Shown: in pieces, positions 1 to 8,382 of the stretch
Position numbering within the stretch: the stretch's first letter is position 1
How the letters are laid out: every line of letters starts with the position of its first letter
Assembly: GCA_038232055.1 (NCBI GenBank)
Contig: JBBSIN010000020.1
Location: 1 to 35,151 of the forward strand
Source: JBBSIN01 sp038232055
GTDB lineage: Bacteria; Actinomycetota; Actinomycetes; JADGOV01
Direction of reading: 5' to 3'
DNA: 35,151 bases
The notes under the pieces: generated by a model
Told to the model about the DNA's origin: nothing
What the model saw: the letters and a program-made list of their open reading frames with translations, nothing else
Databases searched by the model: none
Program-made: the position numbers and the translations under genes

Positions 1-2
1 CC

Positions 3-407
3 GGCAACCTGCTGCCCGAGCCACCTCCCACGCTGCTGCCGGCCGACGCGTCGGCTGCCGCCCTCGCCGCCGGCACCGATCCCGAGGCGGCCGCCGCGGG
101 CTTTCCGGCGTACTCCGCTGCGTGGGCGGCGCTCGCCGACCGCGCGCACACCGCCGGCCGCCCGGTCGAGTCCTACGCCTACGCCCGGGTCGGCTACCAC
201 CGCGGCCTCGACGCGCTGCGCCGCAGCGGCTGGAAGGGCCACGGGCCGGTGCCGTGGTGGCACGAGCCGAACCGGGGGTTCCTGCTGTCGCTGGCCTACC
301 TCGGCCGCGCGGCAGCCGCGATCGGTGAGCGGGACGAGGCGGAGCGCTGCGCGACGTTCCTCCGCGACTGTGATCAGACCGCTGCGGAGACGCTCGCCGG
401 CTCGTAG
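3..407 (+). CDS. DUF3151 family protein, 3' part
   Basis: This is the C-terminal part (about 134 residues) of an open frame that enters from the left edge and stops at TAG 405-407. It opens with a proline-rich NLLPEPPPTLLP stretch. Later come YAYARVGYHRGLDALRRSG, WKGHGPVPW and HEPNRGFL, which together are the hallmark blocks of the actinobacterial DUF3151 family. The start codon lies outside the window, so the gene is partial only because of the window edge. The family has no established function. It is soluble, with no membrane segment or signal peptide in the visible part. It lies 68 bp upstream of purA in the same direction, but a promoter-like site between them suggests purA is also transcribed separately. 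The family call rests on remembered motif blocks, not on a search. Confidence 0.8.
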   Translation, partial: GNLLPEPPPTLLPADASAAALAAGTDPEAAAAGFPAYSAAWAALADRAHTAGRPVESYAYARVGYHRGLDALRRSGWKGHGPVPWWHEPNRGFLLSLAYLGRAAAAIGERDEAERCATFLRDCDQTAAETLAGS

Positions 408-420
408 GGCGAGCTTTCAG

Positions 421-463
421 TTTCCTTCGCACGGCCTATGGTGGTTCCGCGATCTTCAAACGG
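421..463 (+). promoter_or_regulatory. Candidate purA promoter and repeated element (copy A)
   Basis: The sequence contains a TATGGT hexamer at 437-442 that fits the actinobacterial -10 pattern TAnnnT, 33 bp before the purA start. The block 421-463 matches 8387-8429 at 31 of 43 positions, with the shared core CCTTCGC-CGGCC--TGGTGG and a GATCT-CAA tail. The second copy reads CGTGGT where this one has the -10. Whether the element is a promoter, an operator or both is inference. Confidence 0.45.
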
Positions 464-475
464 AAAGAAGCCCGC

Positions 476-1759
476 ATGCCCGCACTCGTGCTCGTCGGTG
501 CCCAGTGGGGCGACGAGGGCAAGGGGAAGGCCACCGACCTGCTCGGCGGCTCCGTCGACTACGTCGTGCGCTACCAGGGCGGCAATAACGCCGGTCACAC
601 GGTGGTGGTGGGCGAGGAGTCCTACGCGCTGCACCTCGTCCCGTCTGGCGTCATCACGCCGGGCGTGGTCCCGGTCATCGGCAACGGGGTCGTCGTCGAC
701 CCGGGTGCTCTGCTCGAGGAGATGGCGGCGCTGGAGGCCCGCGGCGTCGACACCGGTCGACTGCTGCTCTCCGCCAACGCCCACCTGATTATGCCGCACC
801 AGCGGGCCCTCGACCGGGTCACCGAGCGCTACCTCGGCCCGGCAAGGATCGGGACGACCGGCCGCGGCATCGGCCCGACGTACGGCGACAAGATCGCCCG
901 CATGGGTATCCGCGTCCAGGACCTGCTCGACCCGGGCATCCTCCGGCAGAAGCTCGACCTCGTCCTGCGGGAGAAGAACCAGGTCCTCACCAAGGTCTAC
1001 AACCGCAAGGCGATCGACCCTGACCAGGTGGTTGAGGAGTACCTCGACTTCGCCGAGCGGCTGCGCCCGTACGTCGCCGACACGGGGCTCGTCCTCAACC
1101 GCGCCCTCGACGACGGCAAGGTCGTGCTGCTCGAAGGTAGCCAGGCCACCCACCTCGACGTCGACCACGGCACCTACCCGTTCGTGACGTCGTCCTCGCC
1201 CACCGCCGGCGGCGCCTGCACCGGCAGCGGCATCGGGCCGACCCGCATCACCCGGGTGATCGGCGTCGTCAAGGCGTACACGACCCGGGTCGGCGAAGGA
1301 CCGTTTCCGACCGAGCTGAGCGACGAGTACGGCGAGCGGCTGCGCTCGGTGGGTGCAGAGTTCGGCGTCACCACCGGGCGGGCCCGGCGTACCGGCTGGT
1401 TCGACGCGGTCATCGCCCGCCATGCCGTGCGCGTCAACGGGCTCACCGACCTCTTCGTCACGAAGCTCGACGTGCTCACCGGTCTCGACCGCATCCCGGT
1501 CTGCACCGGCTACCGGGTGGGCGGCGGCACGTACGACGTCATGCCGATGACCCAGACCGACTTCCACCACGCGACGCCGGTCTACGAGGAGCTGTCCGGC
1601 TGGGCCGAGGACCTCTCCGCCTGCCGGGTCCTCGACGACCTCCCGCCGGCCGCCCGGGCCTATGTGGCCGCGATCGAGGATCTCTCTGGTTGTCGGGTGT
1701 CGGCGGTCGGCGTCGGCCCCGGCCGGGAGGAGACGATCGGCGTGCGCCCGCTGCTGTGA
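476..1759 (+). CDS. purA: Adenylosuccinate synthetase
   Basis: PurA joins IMP and aspartate using GTP to give adenylosuccinate, the first committed step from IMP to AMP, in the cytosol. The 427-residue product has the expected family length. It carries the P-loop-like GDEGKGK at residues 12-18, the NNAGH block with His41, GTTGRGIGPTYGDK at 126-139, and the HGTYPFVTSS segment near 231-240. The segment at 220-228 reads EGSQATHLD where most bacteria have EGAQGTLLD, and S241 replaces the usual Asn of VTSSN. The IMP-contacting Gln and Thr are kept, so activity is expected. The ATG at 476 is preceded by a GGAAAG ribosome-binding site. PurA opens the pur gene run, but 38 bp separate it from purD, which appears to have its own leaderless promoter. 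Confidence 0.97.
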   Translation: MPALVLVGAQWGDEGKGKATDLLGGSVDYVVRYQGGNNAGHTVVVGEESYALHLVPSGVITPGVVPVIGNGVVVDPGALLEEMAALEARGVDTGRLLLSANAHLIMPHQRALDRVTERYLGPARIGTTGRGIGPTYGDKIARMGIRVQDLLDPGILRQKLDLVLREKNQVLTKVYNRKAIDPDQVVEEYLDFAERLRPYVADTGLVLNRALDDGKVVLLEGSQATHLDVDHGTYPFVTSSSPTAGGACTGSGIGPTRITRVIGVVKAYTTRVGEGPFPTELSDEYGERLRSVGAEFGVTTGRARRTGWFDAVIARHAVRVNGLTDLFVTKLDVLTGLDRIPVCTGYRVGGGTYDVMPMTQTDFHHATPVYEELSGWAEDLSACRVLDDLPPAARAYVAAIEDLSGCRVSAVGVGPGREETIGVRPLL

Positions 1760-1782
1760 CGCGGAGGCGACCTGCCGGCCGG

Positions 1783-1788
1783 TACGGT
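1783..1788 (+). promoter_or_regulatory. Candidate -10 box for leaderless purD
   Basis: TACGGT fits TAnnnT and ends 9 bases before the purD ATG at 1798. No Shine-Dalgarno sequence lies in between. This geometry suggests a leaderless purD transcript starting at or just before the ATG. No convincing -35 is visible. Confidence 0.45.
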
Positions 1789-1797
1789 GGCTGCGCC

Positions 1798-3084
1798 ATG
1801 CACGTTCTCGTCGTCGGATCCGGTGCCCGCGAGCACGCGTTGTGCCTGGCGCTGACGCGCGACCCGTCCGTGCGGCGCATCACCTGCGCGCCGGGCAACG
1901 CGGGCACCGCGCAGGTGGCGGCGGCCCGGCCGCTCGACGCCGCCGACCCCACGGCCGTCGCCGCGCTGGCGGCCGAGCTCGGCCCGGATCTCGTCGTGAT
2001 CGGGCCGGAGGCGCCGCTCGTGGCCGGCGCCGCGGACGCCGTACGCGCCTTGGGCACTCCGGTCTTCGGCCCGTCGGCCGCTGCCGCGGCCATCGAAGGG
2101 TCGAAGGGATACGCCAAGGAGGTCATGGCACCCGCGGGGGTGCCGACCGCGCACGCGCACGTCTTCGACGACCTCGACGCGGCCCTCGACTACGTCGAGG
2201 CGATGCCGCCGCCGTTCGTCGTGAAGTACGACGGGCTCGCCGGCGGCAAGGGGGTCACGGTCACCGACGATCTGCTCACCGCCCGGGAAGCGGTGCGGGC
2301 CAGCCTCGCCAAGCCCGGTGACCGGGTCGTCGTCGAGGACTACCTCGACGGGCCCGAGGTCTCGCTGTTCGCGGTGACCGACGGGGAGACCGTCGTACCG
2401 TTGCTGCCCGCACAGGACTTCAAGCGTGCCGGGACGGGCGACAGCGGTCCGAACACCGGCGGGATGGGCGCCTATGCACCGTTGCCCTGGGCGCCACCGA
2501 GCCTCGTCGACGACCTGAGCGCCCGCGTGCTGAGGCCCACGGTCGCCGAGCTGGGCCGCCGCCGTACGCCGTTCATCGGCCTGCTCTACGCCGGACTCGC
2601 GCTCACCTCCGACGGGCCGAAGGTCGTCGAGTTCAACTGCCGGTTCGGCGACCCGGAGACGCAGGTCGTGCTTGCGCTGCTCGAGTCGCCGCTCGGCGGG
2701 CTGCTGCTCGCGGCGGCGACGGGCGCGCTGGCGGGCCATCCGCCGGTGGTCTGGCGCGACGGCGCAGCGGTGACCGTCGTGCTCGCCGCCGACGGCTATC
2801 CGTCGGCTCCGCGCTTCGACGACCCGATCGCCGGCCTCGCCGACGCCGCGTCGGTGGCCGGGGTGTCCGTGCTGCACGGCGGCACCCGCCGCGACGGCGA
2901 CGAGGTAGTGAGCAGCGGCGGCCGGGTGCTCTCGGTCACGGGGTCGGGGCCGTCGCTGGACGCCGCGCGCACGGCGGCGTACGACGCCATCGGGCGCATC
3001 CGGCTCCGCGGCGCCCACTTCCGCACCGACATCGCGCTCGCCGCTGCCCGCGGCGAGGTCCCAGTCCCGCAGGGCATCACGTGA
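1798..3084 (+). CDS. purD: Phosphoribosylamine--glycine ligase (GARS)
   Basis: PurD catalyses step 2 of purine synthesis: phosphoribosylamine plus glycine plus ATP gives GAR. The 428-residue product begins with the GSGAREHAL nucleotide-site motif (residues 7-15). It continues with the ATP-grasp block KYDGLAGGKGV, and later has FNCRFGDPETQ, the GARS signature that binds metal and ATP. The start was set at ATG 1798 because the family begins at this MHVLVVGSGAREH sequence and the upstream in-frame extension has no family similarity. There is no ribosome-binding site, but a -10-like TACGGT sits 9 bp upstream, so the message may be leaderless. The stop codon overlaps the purB GTG start by 4 bp, which implies translational coupling. 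Confidence 0.96.
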   Translation: MHVLVVGSGAREHALCLALTRDPSVRRITCAPGNAGTAQVAAARPLDAADPTAVAALAAELGPDLVVIGPEAPLVAGAADAVRALGTPVFGPSAAAAAIEGSKGYAKEVMAPAGVPTAHAHVFDDLDAALDYVEAMPPPFVVKYDGLAGGKGVTVTDDLLTAREAVRASLAKPGDRVVVEDYLDGPEVSLFAVTDGETVVPLLPAQDFKRAGTGDSGPNTGGMGAYAPLPWAPPSLVDDLSARVLRPTVAELGRRRTPFIGLLYAGLALTSDGPKVVEFNCRFGDPETQVVLALLESPLGGLLLAAATGALAGHPPVVWRDGAAVTVVLAADGYPSAPRFDDPIAGLADAASVAGVSVLHGGTRRDGDEVVSSGGRVLSVTGSGPSLDAARTAAYDAIGRIRLRGAHFRTDIALAAARGEVPVPQGIT

Positions 3085-4388
3085 TCGAGCGCTACACGCT
3101 GCCGGCGATGGGTTCGGTCTGGAGCGAGGCGCACAAGTACCAGCTGTGGGCGCGGGTCGAGACGCTCGTGCTCGAGGCGCACGCGGCGGCTGGCACCGTA
3201 CCCGTCGATGCCGTCCAGCCGGTGCGCGCGGCCCCGGCTCCCACGCCGGAGGCGGTCGCCGAGGTCGAGGCGGTGACGCAGCACGACGTCATCGCGTTCC
3301 TCTCGGCGTGGGCTGACAACACCGAGCCGCGTTCGGCGGCGGCCTACGTGCACTTCGGCATGACGTCCTCCGACCTGCTCGACACCGCACTCGCCGTACA
3401 GCTCGTCGAGGCCACCGACCTGCTGCTCGACAAGGCCGACGCGCTCGTCGCCGGCTTGCGCGACCACGCGCTGGAGCATCGCGGCACGGTCCGCGTCGGG
3501 CGTACGCACGGCGTGCACGCGGAACCCGACGTCTGGGGACACCGGGTCGCCGACTTCGCCTTCGCGGCGGCCAGGTCCCGACACCGGCTGCGCAGAGCCC
3601 GCGCCGCCGTCGCCGTGTGCAAGATCTCCGGCGCGGTCGGCACGTACTCCAACATCGACCCGGCGGTCGAGCGTTCGGTCGCCCACGCGCTCGGGTTGCG
3701 CTCGGCCGACGTCGCCACCCAGGTCGTGCTGCGCGACGGCATCAGCGAGTGGGTGGCGGCCCTCGCCGTCCTCGCGTCGGTGTGCGAGGCGGTGGCGCTC
3801 GAGGTGCGCCACGGCCAGCGCACGGAGGTGCGCGAGCTCGAGGAGCCCTTCGGGAGGGGGCAGAAGGGTTCCTCCGCGATGCCGCACAAGCGCAACCCGG
3901 TCCTCTCCGAGCGGATCTGCGGACTGGCCCGTATCGTCCGGGCGCAGGTGGTGCCGGTGATGGAGGGCATCCCGCTCTGGCACGAGCGCGACATCTCCCA
4001 CTCCTCCGTGGAGCGGGTCGCCCTGCCCGACGCCGCGATCGCCACCGACTACCAGCTGCACCTCACGCAGCGGCTGGTCGGCGGGCTGACCGTCGACACC
4101 GCCCGGATGCGGGCCAACCTCGACGCGTCCGGCGGGTTGGTCTACAGCTCCGCGGTCCTTCTTGACCTGGTCGAGACCGGTCTGTCCCGGGAGGACGCCT
4201 ACGGGCTCACCCAGGCCGCTGCGATGCAGACCTGGTCGACCCGCGTGCCCTTCCGCGAGGCGCTGCGCAAACGGGCCGCCGACGCCGGCATCGCGTTGGA
4301 CGAGAGCCGGCTCGACGACATCTGCCGCCCTGAGCGTTACGTCGCTCGGCTCGGCGACGTCTTCGACCGGGTGGCGGCGCTGTCGTGA
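3081..4388 (+). CDS. purB: Adenylosuccinate lyase
   Basis: PurB splits fumarate from SAICAR (step 8 of IMP synthesis) and from adenylosuccinate (last step to AMP). The 435-residue product belongs to the fumarase/aspartase superfamily. TSSD lies at 95-98, the catalytic-region THG at 142-144, and the superfamily signature GSSAMPHKRNP at 263-273 with the mobile-loop serine. The GTG start lies inside the purD stop (GTGA overlap). The 3' end is unusual: a 17-bp unit containing the stop codon is tandemly duplicated at 4376-4409, so purB and purC, which probably once overlapped by 4 bp, are now 13 bp apart. The protein itself looks intact. Confidence 0.96.
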   Translation: MIERYTLPAMGSVWSEAHKYQLWARVETLVLEAHAAAGTVPVDAVQPVRAAPAPTPEAVAEVEAVTQHDVIAFLSAWADNTEPRSAAAYVHFGMTSSDLLDTALAVQLVEATDLLLDKADALVAGLRDHALEHRGTVRVGRTHGVHAEPDVWGHRVADFAFAAARSRHRLRRARAAVAVCKISGAVGTYSNIDPAVERSVAHALGLRSADVATQVVLRDGISEWVAALAVLASVCEAVALEVRHGQRTEVRELEEPFGRGQKGSSAMPHKRNPVLSERICGLARIVRAQVVPVMEGIPLWHERDISHSSVERVALPDAAIATDYQLHLTQRLVGGLTVDTARMRANLDASGGLVYSSAVLLDLVETGLSREDAYGLTQAAAMQTWSTRVPFREALRKRAADAGIALDESRLDDICRPERYVARLGDVFDRVAALS

Positions 4389-4409
4389 GGCTGGCGCTGT
4401 CGTGAGGCT
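4376..4409 (+). repeat. 17-bp perfect tandem duplication at the purB/purC junction
   Basis: The unit GGCGCTGTCGTGAGGCT occurs at 4376-4392 and again at 4393-4409 without mismatch. Copy 1 supplies the purB stop (TGA 4386-4388). Copy 2 supplies the purC start (GTG 4402-4404). The GTG of copy 1 is a dead start because it meets TGA after six codons. Confidence 0.9.
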
Positions 4410-5208
4410 GCTCGCGAGTGGCAAGGTGCGGGAGCTCTACGAGGTAGACGATCGGCACGTCCTCGTCGTGGCGAGCGACCGCATCTCGGCGTACGACGTC
4501 GTCCTCGCGACGCCCGTACCCGACAAGGGCCGCGTGCTCACCGCGATGACCGCCTGGTGGCTGAGCCAGGTCGAGGACCTGGTGCCGCACCATCTGGTGC
4601 GGGTCGACGGCCCGGAGATGCTGTGCACCCGGCTGCGCATGGTGCCCGTCGAGTGCGTGGCCCGCGGCTACCTCGCCGGGTCGGGGTGGCGGGACTACCG
4701 GGCGTCGGGCGCGGTGTGCGGCGTGACGCTGCCGCCGGGCCTGCGCGAGGGTGACCGGCTGCCGGAGCCGATCTTCACGCCGGCCGCAAAGGCTCGCGAG
4801 GGCCACGACGAAAACGTCTCGTACGACGCCGTCGCCGAGTCGGTCGGTACCGACCTGGCTGCGCAGCTGCGCCGGCTAACGCTCGCCGTCTACGAGAGGG
4901 CGGCGGCCGTCGCCGAGCACCGCGGCATCCTTGTCGCCGACCCCACGCTGGAGTTCGGGTTCGACCCCGAGGGCGTGCTGACGCTCGGCGACGAGGTGCT
5001 GACCCCCGACTCGTCCCGCTTCTGGCCCGCTGCGCAGTGGCGCCCCGGCCGAGCGCAGCCGTCCTACGACAAGCAGTACGTCCGGGATTGGCTCAGCGAG
5101 GAGGGGCTGGCCGGTACGCCGGCCGAGCTGCCACCGGACGTGGTGGCGGCGACCCGCGCGCGCTACGTCGAGGCTTACGAGCGGCTGACCGGCCAGCCGT
5201 TCCAGTAG
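4402..5208 (+). CDS. purC: Phosphoribosylaminoimidazole-succinocarboxamide synthase (SAICAR synthetase)
   Basis: PurC condenses CAIR with aspartate using ATP (step 7). The 268-residue product begins with LLASGKVRELYE, typical for the family N-terminus. It contains ASDRISAYD at residues 24-32, the ECVARGYLAGSGW block, and the LEFGFDPEG and DEVLTPDSSRFW segments of the SAICAR synthetase fold. The open frame extends further upstream through purB, but family similarity begins only here, so GTG 4402 was chosen. That start is the second copy of a 17-bp duplicated unit. No good Shine-Dalgarno sequence precedes it, so translation probably depends on ribosomes terminating on purB. purS follows after 6 bp. 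Confidence 0.95.
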   Translation: MRLLASGKVRELYEVDDRHVLVVASDRISAYDVVLATPVPDKGRVLTAMTAWWLSQVEDLVPHHLVRVDGPEMLCTRLRMVPVECVARGYLAGSGWRDYRASGAVCGVTLPPGLREGDRLPEPIFTPAAKAREGHDENVSYDAVAESVGTDLAAQLRRLTLAVYERAAAVAEHRGILVADPTLEFGFDPEGVLTLGDEVLTPDSSRFWPAAQWRPGRAQPSYDKQYVRDWLSEEGLAGTPAELPPDVVAATRARYVEAYERLTGQPFQ

Positions 5209-5214
5209 GGTCGC

Positions 5215-5463
5215 GTGGTGCGGGTGATCGTCGACGTCATGCCGAAACCGGAGATTCTCGACCCGCAGGGGCAGGCTATCGCGCGGGCGCTGCCCGGCCT
5301 CGGCTTCAGCGGGGTGCGCTCGGTCCGGCAGGGCAAGCGCTTCGAGATGGACCTCGTCGGAGAGCTCGACGACGACGAGACGCTCCGCGAGGCAAGCGGG
5401 ATCGCCGAGACGCTCCTCGCCAACCCGGTGATCGAGAACTTCACCGTGCGCCTGGAGCGCTGA
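5215..5463 (+). CDS. purS: FGAM synthase subunit PurS
   Basis: PurS is the small bridging subunit of the three-part FGAM synthase (PurL, PurQ, PurS), which converts FGAR to FGAM with ATP and glutamine. The 82-residue product matches the family length. It shows the characteristic VIVDVMPKPEILDPQGQAI opening, GVRSVRQGK in the middle, and LLANPVIENF near the end. Two adjacent GTG codons (5215 and 5218) could start it and differ by one residue. It begins 6 bp after purC and ends 4 bp before purQ, inside the same operon. Confidence 0.95.
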   Translation: MVRVIVDVMPKPEILDPQGQAIARALPGLGFSGVRSVRQGKRFEMDLVGELDDDETLREASGIAETLLANPVIENFTVRLER

Positions 5464-5467
5464 GCCG

Positions 5468-6151
5468 GTGCCCACCGCCGGAGCCGCTCGGGTGGGGGTC
5501 GTGACGTTCCCGGGGTCGCTCGACGACCGCGACGCCCAGCGCGCGGTGCGCCACGCCGGGGGCGAGGCCGTCCCCCTGTGTCATGCCGACCCGGGCCTGC
5601 ACGGCGTCGGCGCAGTCCTCCTCCCCGGCGGCTTCTCCTACGGCGACGACCTCCGCTGCGGGGCGATCGCCCGGTTCGCGCCGGTCATGCGGTCGGTTGC
5701 CGACGCGGCCCGCGGCGGGCTGCCGGTGCTCGGTATCTGCAACGGCTTCCAGATCCTCTGCGAGGCGCACCTGCTCCCGGGTGCGCTGATGCGCAACACC
5801 GGCCGCCGGTTCACCTGCCTCGACCAGCGGCTGCGTATCGAGTCCAACCGCACCGCATGGACATCGGCGTACGACGAGGGCCAGCGCGTCGTCGTACCAC
5901 TGAAGAACGGTGAAGGCTGCTACCTCGCCGACGAGCCGACGCTCGACGAGCTCGAGGCGCAGGGCCGCGTCGTCGCCCGCTACCTCGACGTCAACCCCAA
6001 CGGCAGCGCGAGAGCGATCGCCGGCATCGCCAACGCGCAGGGCAACGTGGTGGGGCTCATGCCGCATCCGGAGCACGCAACCGACCCGCTTACCGGACCG
6101 GGCGACGACGGGCTCGGCTTCTTCGTGTCGCTGCTGAAGGCGCTGGTGTGA
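5468..6151 (+). CDS. purQ: FGAM synthase glutaminase subunit PurQ
   Basis: PurQ is the class I glutamine amidotransferase subunit that feeds ammonia to PurL. The 227-residue protein has FPGSLDDRD near the N-terminus, the oxyanion-strand block PGGFSYGDDLRCG, the nucleophile elbow LGICNGFQ with Cys91, and the catalytic His200 and Glu202 in MPHPEH. All residues of the catalytic triad are present. The GTG start lies 4 bp after the purS stop. The stop overlaps the purL GTG start by 4 bp, so PurS, PurQ and PurL are likely made in linked amounts. Confidence 0.96.
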   Translation: MPTAGAARVGVVTFPGSLDDRDAQRAVRHAGGEAVPLCHADPGLHGVGAVLLPGGFSYGDDLRCGAIARFAPVMRSVADAARGGLPVLGICNGFQILCEAHLLPGALMRNTGRRFTCLDQRLRIESNRTAWTSAYDEGQRVVVPLKNGEGCYLADEPTLDELEAQGRVVARYLDVNPNGSARAIAGIANAQGNVVGLMPHPEHATDPLTGPGDDGLGFFVSLLKALV

Positions 6152-8340
6152 CCGAGGCGTACGCCGAGCTCGGCCTCCGGCCCGACGAGTACCAGCGGAT
6201 CCGCGACATCCTCGGCAGAACACCCTTCGACGCAGAGCTCGCGATGTACGCCGTGATGTGGAGCGAGCACTGCTCCTACAAGAGCTCCAAGGTGCACCTG
6301 CGGCAGTTCGGCGACCTGCCGGCGAGCGACGTGCTGCTCGCGGGGATCGGCGAGAACGCCGGTGTCGTCGACGTCGGCTCCGGCCTCGCCGTGACGTTCA
6401 AGGTCGAGAGCCACAACCATCCGTCCTACGTCGAGCCGTACCAGGGAGCGGCCACCGGCGTCGGCGGCATCGTCCGCGACATCCTCGCGATGGGTGCCCG
6501 CCCGGTCGCGGTCATGGACCCGCTGCGCTTCGGCGACGCCGACGCGCCCGACACCCGGCGGGTGCTGCCCGGCGTCGTGGCCGGGATCGGCGGCTACGGC
6601 AACTGCCTCGGCCTGCCGAACGTGGGTGGCGAGGTCGTCTTCGACCCGTCGTACGCCGGAAACCCGCTCGTCAACGCGCTCTGCGTCGGCGTCCTGCCCC
6701 GTGAGCGGCTGCAGCTGGCTCGGGCGACCGGCGTCGGCAACCGGGTGGTCCTGCTCGGCGCGCTGACCGGTCGCGACGGCATCGGCGGCGTGTCGGTGCT
6801 GGCCAGTGCGACGTTCGACGGCGCCGGCGGGCCGGCCAATCGGCCCAGCGTCCAGGTCGGCGACCCGTTCACCGAGAAGATGCTCATCGAGTGCTGCCTC
6901 GACCTCTACGACCGCGGCCTGGTCAGCGGCATCCAGGACCTCGGCGGGGCCGGGCTGACCTGCGGCCTGTCCGAAACCGCTGCCAAGGGCGGCGTGGGCA
7001 TGCGCGTCGAGCTGGAGCGGGTGCCGCTGCGCGAGCCGTCGATGGAGCCGCTCGAGGTGCTCACCAGCGAGTCGCAGGAGCGGATGCTCGCGATCGTCCC
7101 GCCTTCCGACGCGGACGAGGTGCTCGCCGTCGCCGAGAAGTGGGGCGTCGTGGCGACCGTCATCGGGACGGTCACCGACAGCGGGCGGCTCGTTGTCACG
7201 TGGCACGGCGACGTGGTCGCCGACGTACCGCCCGGCAGCCTGGCCGACGACGGGCCGGTGTACGACCGGCCCCGCGCACGGCCGGCCGACCTCGACCTGC
7301 TCAGGGTCGACGACCCTTCGGCCCTGCCGAGGCCGACCGACCTGCGCGCAGCTGTCCTTCGCCTCGCCGGCAGCCCCAACCTCTGCTCGCGGCGCTGGGT
7401 CACCGACCAGTACGACCGCTACGTCCTGGGCAACACCGTGCTCGCACAACCGGACGACGCAGGCATCGTGCGCCTCGACGAGGAGTCCGGCCTCGGTGTG
7501 GCGCTCTCCCTGGACGGCAACGGCCGCTACTCCCGGCTCGACCCCTACGCCGGCGCGCAGCTCGCCTTGGCCGAGGCCTACCGCAACGTCGCGGTGACCG
7601 GCGCGCGACCGATCGCCGTGACCAACTGCCTCAACTTCGGCAGCCCCGAGGATCCCGAGGTGATGTGGCAATTCGCGGAGTCGGTCCGCGGGCTGGCCGA
7701 CGGTTGCCGTGCGCTGGGTCTGCCCGTCACCGGCGGGAACGTGAGCTTCTACAACGCGACCGGCGACGTCGCGATCCACCCGACGCCCGTGGTTGGCGTG
7801 CTCGGCGTGCTGGACGACGTGGCGCGGCGTACGCCGATGGGCTTCCGCTTCCCTGGCGACGCCGTGTATCTGCTCGGGACGACGCGGGAGGATTTCGGTG
7901 GCTCGGAATGGGCCTGGGCCGAGCACCGTCACCTCGGCGGTCGGCCGCCCGGAGTGGATCTCGCGGCCGAGCGTCGCCTCGCGGAGCTGTGCGCGGCCGC
8001 CGGCCACGACGGTTTGCTGTCCTCGGCGCACGACCTCTCCGACGGAGGGCTCGCGCAGGCGCTCGTCGAGTGCTGCCTGCGCCACGGCGTCGGCGTGGCG
8101 GTGCGCCTGCCGGGCGACCCGTTCCTCGCGCTGTTCGCGGAGTCGGTAGCCCGAGCGGTCGTCGCCGTGCCGCCGGGCGGCGCGGCCGCCTTTTCTCGGC
8201 TCTGCGCCGAGGCCGACGTGCAAGTGACCCGTCTCGGCAAGGTGGGCGGGGAGACGCTCGACGTGGAGGGCTCGTTCAGCCTCCCGCTGACCGAGCTGCG
8301 CGACGCCCATGAGAGCACGCTGCCCAAGCTCTACGGATGA
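6148..8340 (+). CDS. purL: FGAM synthase catalytic subunit PurL (small type)
   Basis: PurL is the synthetase subunit that converts FGAR, ATP and ammonia to FGAM (step 4). At 730 residues it is the small PurL that works with separate PurQ and PurS, both encoded just upstream. Visible motifs are WSEHCSYKSSK (residues 39-48) with the catalytic-region His41, SHNHPS (88-93), QDLGGAGLTCGLSE in the middle, TNCLNFGSPEDPEVMW in the second half, and SAHDLSDGGLAQALVE near residue 630. These are the repeated AIRS-type domains. The GTG start is inside the purQ stop. A structured 202-bp gap follows, so the polycistron may end or be attenuated there. Confidence 0.97.
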   Translation: MTEAYAELGLRPDEYQRIRDILGRTPFDAELAMYAVMWSEHCSYKSSKVHLRQFGDLPASDVLLAGIGENAGVVDVGSGLAVTFKVESHNHPSYVEPYQGAATGVGGIVRDILAMGARPVAVMDPLRFGDADAPDTRRVLPGVVAGIGGYGNCLGLPNVGGEVVFDPSYAGNPLVNALCVGVLPRERLQLARATGVGNRVVLLGALTGRDGIGGVSVLASATFDGAGGPANRPSVQVGDPFTEKMLIECCLDLYDRGLVSGIQDLGGAGLTCGLSETAAKGGVGMRVELERVPLREPSMEPLEVLTSESQERMLAIVPPSDADEVLAVAEKWGVVATVIGTVTDSGRLVVTWHGDVVADVPPGSLADDGPVYDRPRARPADLDLLRVDDPSALPRPTDLRAAVLRLAGSPNLCSRRWVTDQYDRYVLGNTVLAQPDDAGIVRLDEESGLGVALSLDGNGRYSRLDPYAGAQLALAEAYRNVAVTGARPIAVTNCLNFGSPEDPEVMWQFAESVRGLADGCRALGLPVTGGNVSFYNATGDVAIHPTPVVGVLGVLDDVARRTPMGFRFPGDAVYLLGTTREDFGGSEWAWAEHRHLGGRPPGVDLAAERRLAELCAAAGHDGLLSSAHDLSDGGLAQALVECCLRHGVGVAVRLPGDPFLALFAESVARAVVAVPPGGAAAFSRLCAEADVQVTRLGKVGGETLDVEGSFSLPLTELRDAHESTLPKLYG

Positions 8341-8382
8341 TCAGTACGCCGCCGGGCGGCGCGGCCGTCCCGGGACCGTCGG

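Noticed and set aside
408..475. Purine riboswitch upstream of purA
   Set aside because: The 68-bp gap is too short and lacks the conserved purine-aptamer core.
5980..8310. 776-codon minus-strand open frame opposite purL
   Set aside because: It is a high-GC shadow; the + frame has all PurL motifs, and the minus product is rich in Arg, Glu and His with no known domain.
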